Shown here piece by piece: positions 1 through 5,206 of a DNA stretch of 5,206 nucleotides. The notes below the pieces were generated by a model. That model was given only the letters and a program-made list of their open reading frames with translations, did not search any database and was not told the origin of the DNA. Position 1 is the stretch's first letter. Each line of letters starts with the position of its first letter. This stretch comes from Methanosarcina sp. UBA402 (GTDB lineage: Archaea; Halobacteriota; Methanosarcinia; Methanosarcinales; Methanosarcinaceae): the NCBI GenBank assembly GCA_002509325.1, contig DADO01000117.1:1-5206 (forward strand), read 5' to 3'. The position numbers were made by a program, and so were the translations under genes.

Positions 1-149
1 TTTTATGATTTATTTTCCAGTGCTAGAAATGCCTTAGGTTCCGTGTATCAACTATGCCTATTAACCTTACTGAATTGCAAAAAAAGTACGATGCGCCACT
101 AAAAGCGTTTTAGAAATATCATCAACTAACTAATAGCGCACGACCCTAA
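1..149 (+). mobile_element. Probable end of an insertion sequence (partial, continues left of the window)
   Basis: The neighbouring minus-strand GNAT gene loses its family-like sequence near position 147-152 and runs into a stop at 126-128, so foreign DNA appears to begin there. Inside this DNA, plus-strand frame 3 gives a 19-codon tail from ATG 54 to TAG 111-113 (MPINLTELQKKYDAPLKAF). That resembles the charged C-terminal tail of a transposase, followed by about 35 bp to the proposed element tip near gcgcacgaccc (137-147). This layout (transposase end, short noncoding stretch, terminal repeat) is typical of an IS. Reading upstream needs a frame change, because frame 3 has stops at 6-8 and 24-26, so the transposase may itself be damaged. 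The IS family is not recognised, and the other terminal repeat lies outside the window. Confidence 0.4.
54..113 (+). pseudogene. Possible transposase C-terminal fragment
   Basis: This short reading frame ends at TAG 111-113 and carries a charged tail with the segment LTELQKKYDAPLKAF, the kind of ending seen on IS4-like and related transposases. The same frame is closed upstream by TAG at 24-26. Frames 1 and 2 are open or partly open at the window edge: frame 1 reads FYDLFSSARNALGSVYQ and frame 2 reads MIYFPVLEMP before an amber codon at 35-37. The parent gene therefore either enters from another frame by a frameshift or uses one of these alternatives. No catalytic DDE residues lie within the window. 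The transposase assignment is inferred from position next to a truncated gene plus this tail and is weak on its own. Confidence 0.3.
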
Positions 150-353
150 TTTGATTACTACAGGGAAAAAGAGAATATGGCCAGCTATTTTTCCATCAAT
201 TTCTGCTACAAGTGAAAGCCCAGGGATAAACTTTGGGTTTTTCCTGAGGATTTCAACGAGTTTTCCTTCACTGGGCTGCCCGAAAGCAAGGTCATTTACC
301 TGGATTATTTCAGGATAATCAGAGGGAGTTTCGGGTCGAATTTTAAGAAACAT
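126..353 (-). pseudogene. GNAT-family N-acetyltransferase, N-terminal fragment cut by insertion
   Basis: The 75-residue product starts with the GNAT opening IRPETPSDYPEIIQVNDLAF (beta1-alpha1). It continues through helix alpha2 (GKLVEILRKNP, about 30-40) to strands beta2-beta3 (SLVAEIDGKIAGHILFFPVVI, about 47-67), as in the YhbS-like GNAT proteins of Methanosarcina. Family members are usually about 150-180 residues. Missing here are the acetyl-CoA pyrophosphate-binding loop (Q/RxxGxG/A) and everything after beta3. From about residue 69 the sequence (LGSCAIS, then TAG) no longer looks like the family, which matches insertion of the element at 1-149. The ATG at 351-353 is supported by a purine-rich AGGAAGA seven bases upstream (361-367 on the plus strand). 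Without the cofactor site the fragment should be catalytically dead. Confidence 0.75.
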
Positions 354-360
354 CTATATA

Positions 361-367
361 TCTTCCT
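361..367 (-). promoter_or_regulatory. Shine-Dalgarno of the GNAT fragment
   Basis: On the minus strand this reads AGGAAGA and ends seven bases before the ATG at 351-353. It supports that start. Confidence 0.5.
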
Positions 368-403
368 GTTATTTCTTAAGCGAGCCTTTCTTCTTAGAAT
401 TTC

Positions 404-412
404 TTATTATAA
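404..412 (-). promoter_or_regulatory. Candidate archaeal TATA box for the GNAT gene
   Basis: On the minus strand this reads TTATAATAA, about 51 bases upstream of the GNAT ATG. Archaeal TATA boxes sit about 25 bases before the transcription start, so this would leave a short leader. It shares the 138-bp divergent intergenic region (354-491) with the permease promoter. The call rests on AT pattern and spacing only. Confidence 0.35.
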
Positions 413-440
413 CCATTTATTTACCCTGTCCTATATTCTG

Positions 441-449
441 TTTATAAAA
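441..449 (+). promoter_or_regulatory. Candidate archaeal TATA box for the MacB-type permease
   Basis: TTTATAAAA lies 42 bases before the permease ATG at 492. Transcription starting about 25 bases downstream would give a leader of roughly 20 bases containing the GGAG at 480-483. This is a good consensus match to an archaeal TATA element, but no BRE is obvious. Confidence 0.5.
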
Positions 450-479
450 TCTCAATCTGTCCTATGAAATCTGTAAAAC

Positions 480-483
480 GGAG
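480..483 (+). promoter_or_regulatory. Ribosome binding site of the permease
   Basis: GGAG, eight bases before the ATG at 492-494. It supports this start over the out-of-frame ATG at 464. Confidence 0.5.
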
Positions 484-491
484 CCCAATCT

Positions 492-1703
492 ATGATCCCC
501 CTTTTCAGTGCAGGAAAAATCGCACTTGGGAGTATTACAAGTGCAAAACTGCGTTCAACTCTTACAGTGCTCGGAATCGTTATAGGAGTCGCAGCCGTAA
601 TTGCAAATGTGTCCCTTGGGGCAAGTTTCAACCAGCATTTCACGAATGAAGTAACCAATTTAGGGTCAAATTTTATCTTTTTCCAGGGGATGCAGCCCAA
701 GCTTTTTTACGACAATGAGCTAAAGACAGTTGAGAGCACGCCCGGGATCTCGGGTGCCTCGCCTTTGAAATCACAAGCCGCAGAAGTTACTTACATGTCT
801 GAAACCAAAAATATTATCGTAACAGGGGTTGGACAATCTTACGATAAGGTAGCGAATACAAAGCTTCAAAAAGGGACCTTCATCAATGACAATGATGGGT
901 ACGTGGCGATTATCGGACACAAGGTTGCAAACGAGAAATTTGACCGAAGTATTTCGGTCCGGAACTCCATAAATATAGCTTTCAGGGTTGGGGAAAATGA
1001 AAAAGTTACAAAGACCTTTAAAGTTAAGGCAATAATTCAGAACCCGGAAAATACTGTTGTCCAGGCATATGATGACAACGAGGCAATTCTTATTCCAATC
1101 GGGGTCATGAACGAAATCCTTGGCGAAAATGACTATGGTGGGATTTTTGCAATGGCTGAAGATCCTGCAACAATTCAGGAGATCTCGGATGAAGCAGACA
1201 AGCGCCTTGCCCGAAAGTTTGGGATTTCCGACAGGGAACTTGCAGACAAAGAGTCGCGCCCTTATTTTCTTATCAATCAGGCTGAGGTTTTGAAACAAAC
1301 AGACATGATGGCTGCAGCCCTCAGTTCTTTCTTGACTGCAGTTGCGCTTATCTCCCTGCTGGTCGGCTCGATAGGGATCATGAATATAATGCTCGTAAGC
1401 GTGACTGAAAGGACGAGGGAGATAGGAGTTCTCAAATCACTAGGATTCACAGCTTCTGATATTCTTTTCCTTTTCATGGTCGAATCAATCATGCTTGGAG
1501 TTTTCGGGGGCATTCTAGGGAGTACAGTAGGAATCGCAGGTGCGTACGGCGTTGAAACCCTCCTCAAGCTGCCCGTCGTGTTTCCTTTCAGCCTCATAGT
1601 AGCAGGGTTTTTTGTAGCTGTCCTCGTAGGCTTTGTTTCAGGAGTCTACCCGGCAAGAAAAGCCGCAAAAATGAAACCTGTGGACTCACTAAGGCACGAA
1701 TGA
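492..1703 (+). CDS. MacB/FtsX-type ABC transporter permease
   Basis: This 403-residue membrane subunit belongs to a type VII (mechanotransmission) ABC transporter, the class of MacB, LolCDE and FtsEX. The layout is complete. TM1 lies at about 22-44 after a short cytoplasmic start (ITSAKLRSTLTVLGIVIG, as in MacB_PCD domains). A roughly 230-residue extracytoplasmic domain (about 45-273) follows, then TM2 (about 276-302), TM3 (about 324-352) and TM4 (about 366-386) of the FtsX domain. The cytoplasmic coupling segment SVTERTREIGVLKSLG (303-318) and the C-terminal GVYPARKAAKMKPVDSLRHE (384-403) are family hallmarks. The protein has no nucleotide-binding domain, unlike bacterial MacB, and must work with a separate ATPase. 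None is encoded next to it: a truncated GNAT gene lies upstream in the opposite orientation and a convergent ATPase lies downstream. The substrate cannot be told from sequence; relatives export peptides or lipids or act on envelope proteins. Confidence 0.93.
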   Translation: MIPLFSAGKIALGSITSAKLRSTLTVLGIVIGVAAVIANVSLGASFNQHFTNEVTNLGSNFIFFQGMQPKLFYDNELKTVESTPGISGASPLKSQAAEVTYMSETKNIIVTGVGQSYDKVANTKLQKGTFINDNDGYVAIIGHKVANEKFDRSISVRNSINIAFRVGENEKVTKTFKVKAIIQNPENTVVQAYDDNEAILIPIGVMNEILGENDYGGIFAMAEDPATIQEISDEADKRLARKFGISDRELADKESRPYFLINQAEVLKQTDMMAAALSSFLTAVALISLLVGSIGIMNIMLVSVTERTREIGVLKSLGFTASDILFLFMVESIMLGVFGGILGSTVGIAGAYGVETLLKLPVVFPFSLIVAGFFVAVLVGFVSGVYPARKAAKMKPVDSLRHE

Positions 1704-1753
1704 TCCTGATTTTCAGTTCTGTCTCGGGCGAAATGTCTCTTTAATTTGCTTCG

Positions 1754-1779
1754 ATCCCCAAATTTAGCCTTGGGATTTT
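1754..1779 (+). terminator. Hairpin plus T-tract terminator after the permease
   Basis: ATCCC(C)AA at 1754-1761 pairs with TTGGGAT at 1770-1776, with one bulged C and an eight-base loop. On the plus strand TTTT (1776-1779) follows, fitting termination of permease transcripts 50-75 bases past its TGA. The hairpin lies in the 78-bp convergent spacer. The minus-strand copy has no T-tract after it, so it would not obviously terminate the ATPase transcript. Confidence 0.45.
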
Positions 1780-1781
1780 AT

Positions 1782-4586
1782 TCACTTCTCCCTCGCACGT
1801 ATGACAATTTTGCTTAATTCGCGCAGCCACAGCACCGAACTTGCCACTACTGTGCAGAGCAGCCAATCGACAGGACTCAAGCTCACAGTCGAAAATGCCT
1901 GTTGCAGAAATGGGATGTGAACAACTGCTACCTGCAGCAAAAGAGACAATAGGACCGCTCCCCATAGCCATTTGTTTGAGAATAATCCTACAAAAGCACT
2001 CTGCTTATCCGAACGTGCGTTGAAAACAACGAAAAGTGAAAAGAAAACTACCGTTGTAAACGCCATCGTCTGTGCGTAACGCAAGCTGCCTGAGCCTTCG
2101 ATCAGACCTCCGGGTAAGCTTGCATCCAGTATGAATAGGGCTCCGATTGCCATGATTACGCCTGTAAAGAGGTTGCCAGCCCACATACTGCGGGTTATCA
2201 CCCCTTCTTCCCGCGGGCGCGGTGGTTTTTTCATCAGTCTCGGATCAGCCGGGTCAACGCCTAGAGCAAGCGCGGGAGGGCCGTCTGTGACAAGGTTGAT
2301 CCATAGGATCTGAGTCGCAAGCAGGGGCAGCGCTAACCTATCGCCTTCCGCAGTCAGCCCTATCAAATCTGCCAGCAGCAAGCCGAAGAACATTATCATT
2401 ACTTCCCCGAGATTTGATGAGAGCAGGTAACGCAAGAATTTACGGATATTTGAGAAGATCGCACGCCCTTCTTCGACAGCCCCGACAATGGTCGCAAAAT
2501 TGTCGTCTGCAAGTACAACATCGGAAGCTTCTTTGGAAACATCTGTTCCAGTTATGCCCATCGCCACCCCAATATTGGCAGTTTTCAAAGCAGGCGCATC
2601 ATTGACCCCATCGCCTGTCATTGCCACAATTGCCCCTCCGCGCTGCAGCGCTTTCACAATCCGAAGTTTGTGTTCGGGGTTAACGCGTGCATAAACCGAG
2701 ACTTCCTGAACCGTCTGGTCAAGCTTCTCCTCAGGCATCTTCTCAAGCTCGGCACCCGTAACAGCTTGCCCATTAGTAGGAATGCCAAGTCCTTCGGCAA
2801 TAACTGTGGCGGTTTTAGGATGATCGCCGGTAATCATAATCGGACGAACTCCCGCAGCCATAGCACGTGCAACTGCATCCTTTGCCTCCATGCGCGGCGG
2901 ATCAATCATGCCGATCAATCCCAGGAAGACAAGGTCTTTCTCGACGTGCTCATCAAACTCTTCCTGCTTCATCACGTCCTTTGGCAGTGTACGGAAAGCG
3001 ACCGCGAGTGTCCGTAAAGCTTCGCCGGCAAGTTCTTCATTGCTCTTCAAAATCTCTGCGCGTCGTTCCACAGTCAGAGGTTTGATCTCGTCTCCTACAA
3101 GCTCCTGTGTACAACGAGTAAGCAATACATCTGGTGCGCCTTTCGTGAAGGCAAGCAGCCTTTCTTCCTGTTCGGCGTCAGTATGGACTGTGCTCATCAG
3201 TTTACGCTCCGAGGAGAAAGGCACTTCTCCAACACGTTCTAACCGTGCATTGAGTGCCTCCGCTTCCAGTCCGGCTTTACGTGCCGCAACAATCAATGCT
3301 CCTTCGGTCGGGTCGCCGTGTACCACCCAGCGCCCATTACGTTCATGCAGCACAGCATTGCTAGCGCGGTCAGCAGCTGCAAGCGCACGTACGAGTTCAA
3401 AATGAAGCGCGCCATCTATTTTTCCTCCTCCTTCCCTGCGCACTTTACCTTCGGGAATATAACCCGTACCTTCTAGGTTTACACGCCCACTTGCTGTAAT
3501 AACCGCAAGTACAGTCATTTCATTCTTTGTAAGCGTGCCCGTTTTATCGGAGGCAATGACATTCGCGGAGCCGAGAGTTTCGACTGCCGCTAGATGGCGC
3601 ACAATTGCATTTTTCTGCGCCATGCGCTGCACGCCAAGAGAGAGCACGACTGTAACCACTGCAGGCAAGCTTTCCGGCACTGCTGCAACCGCAAGTGCCA
3701 CGCCTAAAATAAGCACGTCAAAAAGGGCTGAGAAACCTCTAACGTCTTCGACCAGGATGATCGTTGTAATTATCACGATGGCAATGACGATAACAACGAT
3801 TCCGAGCAGTTTTCCAACATGGTGAAGTTCTTTTTGTAGCGGTGTAGTTTCAATCGGCGTTTCTTTGAGCATGCCGGCAATGTGCCCCATCTCGGTCTGC
3901 ATTCCTGTTGCTGTGACAACTGCGCGCCCATGTCCGTAAACAGCCACAGTGCCGCTAAAGATCATATTATCACGGTCCCCGAGCCCGACCTCTTCTGTAA
4001 TCGGGAGCTCATCCTTCAAAACAGGTAGGCTCTCACCTGTCAGGGCTGCCTCGGCTGTTTGAAGCGCAGTTGACTGAATCACTCGAGCGTCCGCAGGGAC
4101 AGTATTGCCTTCTTCAATGACGATAACATCGCCGGGCACGACCTCAGTTGCCGGAATGCTTTGCCGCGTACCGCCCCGAATAACACTGGCTTGTGCTGCG
4201 GTCATCTGGCGAAGTGCAGCCATTGCCTCCTCTGCTCGTGATTGCTGAATATACCCCATGATCGCATTGAGCAGTACGACCGCAAAGATTGCAATTGCTT
4301 CATAAGGCAGTGCAGAATTGCGTTCATACAGCCACATTCCAGCCGAAACTAATGTAGCGATAAGCAGCAGGACAACGAGCACATCTTGAAATTGTGCCAG
4401 GAATTTCCTCCATGCAGGCACTGGCTTTTCTGCCATCAATTCATTCTTGCCGTACCTGTCGAGCCGCTCCAGCGCCTCCCCTTCGCTCAAGCCGCTTCGC
4501 GCATCTGTATTGAGCGCAGTTAAAACTTCGTTAACTGACTGTCGATAAGGGATTGTCTGATCTTTCTGAATGGTCATGGTACTCAT
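1782..4586 (-). CDS. P2A-type cation-transporting P-type ATPase, probably Ca2+ (possibly Mn2+)
   Basis: This 934-residue ion pump uses ATP via an aspartyl-phosphate intermediate. Domains in order: N-terminal cation-ATPase domain (about 15-85), TM1-2 (about 66-113), actuator with PGD (151-153) and TGES (183-186), TM3-4 (about 258-317), phosphorylation and nucleotide domains, and six C-terminal TM helices (about 716-922). Catalytic features are intact: DKTGT with phosphorylated Asp347, KGAPD (482-486), TGD (586-588) and TGDGVNDAP (657-665). Ion-site residues match SERCA in TM4 (PESLP, Glu305), TM5 (SSNLGE, Asn725/Glu728) and TM6 (NLVTDG, Asn764/Thr767/Asp768). The position matching SERCA Glu908 in TM8 is Ser850. 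Length fits prokaryotic P2A pumps, with no EF-hand or long regulatory tail. ATG 4586 was chosen because the open frame further up begins only with a TTG at 4652 lacking a Shine-Dalgarno, and those 22 residues look unlike the family. ATG 4577 is another possible start. Confidence 0.93.
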   Translation of the reverse strand: MSTMTIQKDQTIPYRQSVNEVLTALNTDARSGLSEGEALERLDRYGKNELMAEKPVPAWRKFLAQFQDVLVVLLLIATLVSAGMWLYERNSALPYEAIAIFAVVLLNAIMGYIQQSRAEEAMAALRQMTAAQASVIRGGTRQSIPATEVVPGDVIVIEEGNTVPADARVIQSTALQTAEAALTGESLPVLKDELPITEEVGLGDRDNMIFSGTVAVYGHGRAVVTATGMQTEMGHIAGMLKETPIETTPLQKELHHVGKLLGIVVIVIAIVIITTIILVEDVRGFSALFDVLILGVALAVAAVPESLPAVVTVVLSLGVQRMAQKNAIVRHLAAVETLGSANVIASDKTGTLTKNEMTVLAVITASGRVNLEGTGYIPEGKVRREGGGKIDGALHFELVRALAAADRASNAVLHERNGRWVVHGDPTEGALIVAARKAGLEAEALNARLERVGEVPFSSERKLMSTVHTDAEQEERLLAFTKGAPDVLLTRCTQELVGDEIKPLTVERRAEILKSNEELAGEALRTLAVAFRTLPKDVMKQEEFDEHVEKDLVFLGLIGMIDPPRMEAKDAVARAMAAGVRPIMITGDHPKTATVIAEGLGIPTNGQAVTGAELEKMPEEKLDQTVQEVSVYARVNPEHKLRIVKALQRGGAIVAMTGDGVNDAPALKTANIGVAMGITGTDVSKEASDVVLADDNFATIVGAVEEGRAIFSNIRKFLRYLLSSNLGEVMIMFFGLLLADLIGLTAEGDRLALPLLATQILWINLVTDGPPALALGVDPADPRLMKKPPRPREEGVITRSMWAGNLFTGVIMAIGALFILDASLPGGLIEGSGSLRYAQTMAFTTVVFFSLFVVFNARSDKQSAFVGLFSNKWLWGAVLLSLLLQVAVVHIPFLQQAFSTVSLSPVDWLLCTVVASSVLWLRELSKIVIRAREK

Positions 4587-4597
4587 CTTTGGTCCAT
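4583..4597 (-). other. Four-codon minigene (MDQR) overlapping the ATPase start
   Basis: On the minus strand ATG GAC CAA AGA TGA runs from 4597 to 4583. Its TGA shares the ATGA overlap with the ATPase ATG at 4584-4586. A strong Shine-Dalgarno (AAGGTGA, 4604-4610) lies six bases before the minigene ATG, the ideal distance, but 17 bases before the ATPase ATG, which is long. Translation of the minigene followed by re-initiation at the overlapping ATG is one reading. A chance ATG, with the ribosome using the longer spacing, is the other. Confidence 0.35.
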
Positions 4598-4603
4598 TTT
4601 CGT

Positions 4604-4610
4604 TCACCTT
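4604..4610 (-). promoter_or_regulatory. Strong Shine-Dalgarno in the ATPase leader
   Basis: On the minus strand AAGGTGA matches the anti-Shine-Dalgarno closely. It is the only good ribosome binding site upstream of the ATPase. The 17-base gap to ATG 4586 is unusual, whereas the gap to the minigene ATG at 4597 is six bases. It lies inside the 22-residue upstream extension, which argues against the TTG at 4652 as the start. Confidence 0.55.
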
Positions 4611-4653
4611 TATGACGTGATCTGTAACTTTCCCAAAATAATGGAGCGCCAAT

Positions 4654-4671
4654 CAAAATGGAAACATTTTG
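4654..4671. repeat. Perfect inverted repeat CAAAATG-GAAA-CATTTTG
   Basis: Seven-base arms (4654-4660 and 4665-4671) flank a four-base GAAA centre. The element sits about 68-85 bases upstream of the ATPase ATG. It could be an operator for a dimeric regulator or a small RNA hairpin in the leader. No T-tract follows on either strand, so it is unlikely to be a terminator. Confidence 0.5.
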
Positions 4672-4691
4672 CAGCGGGTAAGTAAGCCTGT

Positions 4692-4705
4692 AAGGGAATT
4701 CCCTT
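4692..4705. repeat. 14-bp perfect palindrome AAGGGAATTCCCTT
   Basis: A fully self-complementary site 106-119 bases upstream of the ATPase ATG, between the candidate TATA boxes and the start codon. This position would suit a repressor operator in the ATPase leader. No regulator is encoded nearby and the motif is not one I can assign to a known family. Confidence 0.5.
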
Positions 4706-4709
4706 TTCT

Positions 4710-4746
4710 GTTTCTAACTTTGTTTCTATTCCTAATCTCGTTTCTA
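4710..4746 (-). repeat. Three copies of TAGAAAC upstream of the ATPase
   Basis: On the plus strand GTTTCTA occurs at 4710-4716, 4722-4728 and 4740-4746, with start-to-start spacing of 12 and 18 bases. The second and third copies sit in a longer imperfect repeat (GTTTCTATTCCTAATC against GTTTCTATTTCTATAATC). The tract is pyrimidine-rich on the plus strand and may be either a regulatory array or simple low-complexity duplication. Confidence 0.35.
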
Positions 4747-4756
4747 TTTCTATAAT

Positions 4757-4764
4757 CCTTTATA
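4757..4764 (-). promoter_or_regulatory. Candidate TATA box for the ATPase, proximal
   Basis: On the minus strand this reads TATAAAGG. With a start site about 25 bases downstream it would give a leader of about 145 bases containing both inverted repeats, the Shine-Dalgarno and the minigene. It competes with the TTTATAAA at 4792-4799. Confidence 0.3.
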
Positions 4765-4791
4765 CTATAGTTCTCACATAAATTAGTAATT

Positions 4792-4799
4792 TTTATAAA
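4792..4799. promoter_or_regulatory. Candidate TATA box TTTATAAA between the divergent ATPase and decayed gene
   Basis: This is a self-complementary TATA-like octamer, usable in either direction. Leftward it would give the ATPase a leader of about 180 bases. Rightward it lies 33 bases before the first codon of the readable part of the decayed gene. Nothing here decides which direction is real. Confidence 0.35.
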
Positions 4800-4832
4800 G
4801 TTTCTTTATTTTAGCAGGATACGAAAAATTAA

Positions 4833-5172
4833 CAGAGCGCCCGCCTTGCAGAAAATCTGTATAATCTTGAGAAAGTAGGAATGCGTCTCAAGCAGATAAA
4901 AATCATCCTTCGAAACAGCTCGATAACACAACTGGATGCTCCCACGCAGTTCATGTATAAAATAAATATTCATCTGCTGGTGAAAATATTGGCGAGTAAC
5001 AAAGGCTGATTTTAATTATCTTGCAATTACAGTATCCTGAAAAAAAAGATATTTCGAAAACTGAAGAGAACTTGAAGAAACTTAAAGACGAATTCATCAA
5101 AAACACGAGCAATTTAACAAACTGATAAAATAAATTAACGAGTTCGGAAAAGAATCGTTTGTATTCAGTTAA
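4833..5172 (+). pseudogene. Decayed gene, C-terminal part, with two frameshifts and an internal stop
   Basis: No single frame is open, but a coherent protein can be followed across frames. Frame 0 runs from 4833 (after TAA 4830-4832) and includes RLAENLYNLEKVGMRLKQIK, then KINIHLLVKILASN, until it breaks near 4998 and hits TGA 5007-5009. Frame 2 continues from 5000 with QRLILIILQLQYPEKKD and a Lys/Glu-rich helix ending KLKDEFIK. Frame 1 resumes at the A-run near 5098-5103 with KHEQFNKLIK, crosses TAA 5131-5133 and gives INEFGKESFVFS before TAA 5170-5172. Both frame changes fit loss of one base, the second by shortening an A6 run to A5. The IxxHLLVKIL and LIILQLQYPE segments faintly recall the C-terminal part of KAP-type P-loop NTPases, but no P-loop is visible, so the function stays open. 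The start is not identifiable. Confidence 0.5.
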
Positions 5173-5206
5173 GGAATCTGTTAATATCAAAAGGACTACT
5201 GCAATC

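Noticed and set aside
371..406. Direct repeat ATTTCTTA at 371-378 and 399-406 in the divergent intergenic region
   Set aside because: Eight AT-rich bases in an AT-rich spacer are likely by chance, and no dyad or further copies support a binding site.
771..1298. 175-codon minus-strand open frame
   Set aside because: It is antisense to the well-supported permease and has no domain or ribosome binding site.
2890..3405. 171-codon plus-strand open frame
   Set aside because: It lies entirely antisense within the ATPase, is rich in Ser/Arg/Ala as expected of a shadow, and has no recognisable domain.
4587..4652. In-frame extension of the ATPase by 22 residues to TTG 4652
   Set aside because: TTG is a rare start, no Shine-Dalgarno precedes it, the residues are unlike P2A N-termini, and the strong SD lies inside it.
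4881..5009. A possible stand-alone 42-residue protein starting at ATG 4881
   Set aside because: No spaced Shine-Dalgarno precedes it, the frame is open upstream of the ATG, and the sequence continues sensibly in another frame, so a pseudogene segment explains it better.
4951..5190. 79-codon minus-strand open frame with hydrophobic, Phe/Leu/Ser-rich translation
   Set aside because: It is antisense to the Lys/Glu-rich pseudogene; AAG/GAA codons read backwards give CTT/TTC. It has no family resemblance and no good ribosome binding site.

Overview
The window most resembles a mesophilic methanogenic archaeon of the Methanosarcina type. This is inferred from TATA-like elements at archaeal spacing, AT-rich intergenic DNA, a split MacB-type permease and a GNAT start that reads like Methanosarcinales proteins. 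No rRNA or other marker gene is present, so the assignment is by style and not proven.

Layout, left to right. Positions 1-149 look like the end of an insertion sequence, with a short transposase-like C-terminal tail. It abuts a GNAT acetyltransferase gene on the minus strand (126-353) that keeps only its first ~68 residues. A 138-bp divergent intergenic region with TATA-like elements for both directions separates it from a complete MacB/FtsX-type ABC transporter permease (492-1703, plus strand). No ATP-binding subunit gene lies beside the permease. It ends in a short convergent spacer with a hairpin plus T-tract terminator. The spacer faces the end of a large P2A-type cation (probably Ca2+, possibly Mn2+) ATPase (1782-4586, minus strand).

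Upstream of the ATPase lies a long leader and promoter region (about 4587-4800). It holds a strong Shine-Dalgarno that precisely serves a four-codon minigene overlapping the ATPase start, two perfect inverted repeats, three copies of a heptamer and two candidate TATA boxes. Beyond it, 4833-5172 on the plus strand is best read as a decayed gene. Its reading passes through all three frames by what look like two single-base deletions and one in-frame stop, and its product is lysine/glutamate-rich.

The genes do not form one pathway. The permease and the ATPase are separate membrane transport units transcribed toward each other, flanked on both sides by gene decay (an IS-truncated GNAT and a frameshifted pseudogene). 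I see no CRISPR array, tRNA, rRNA or clearly new multi-gene system. The points most worth checking are the minigene/SD arrangement and inverted repeats in the ATPase leader, the altered TM8 ion-site residue of the ATPase, and the orphan permease.
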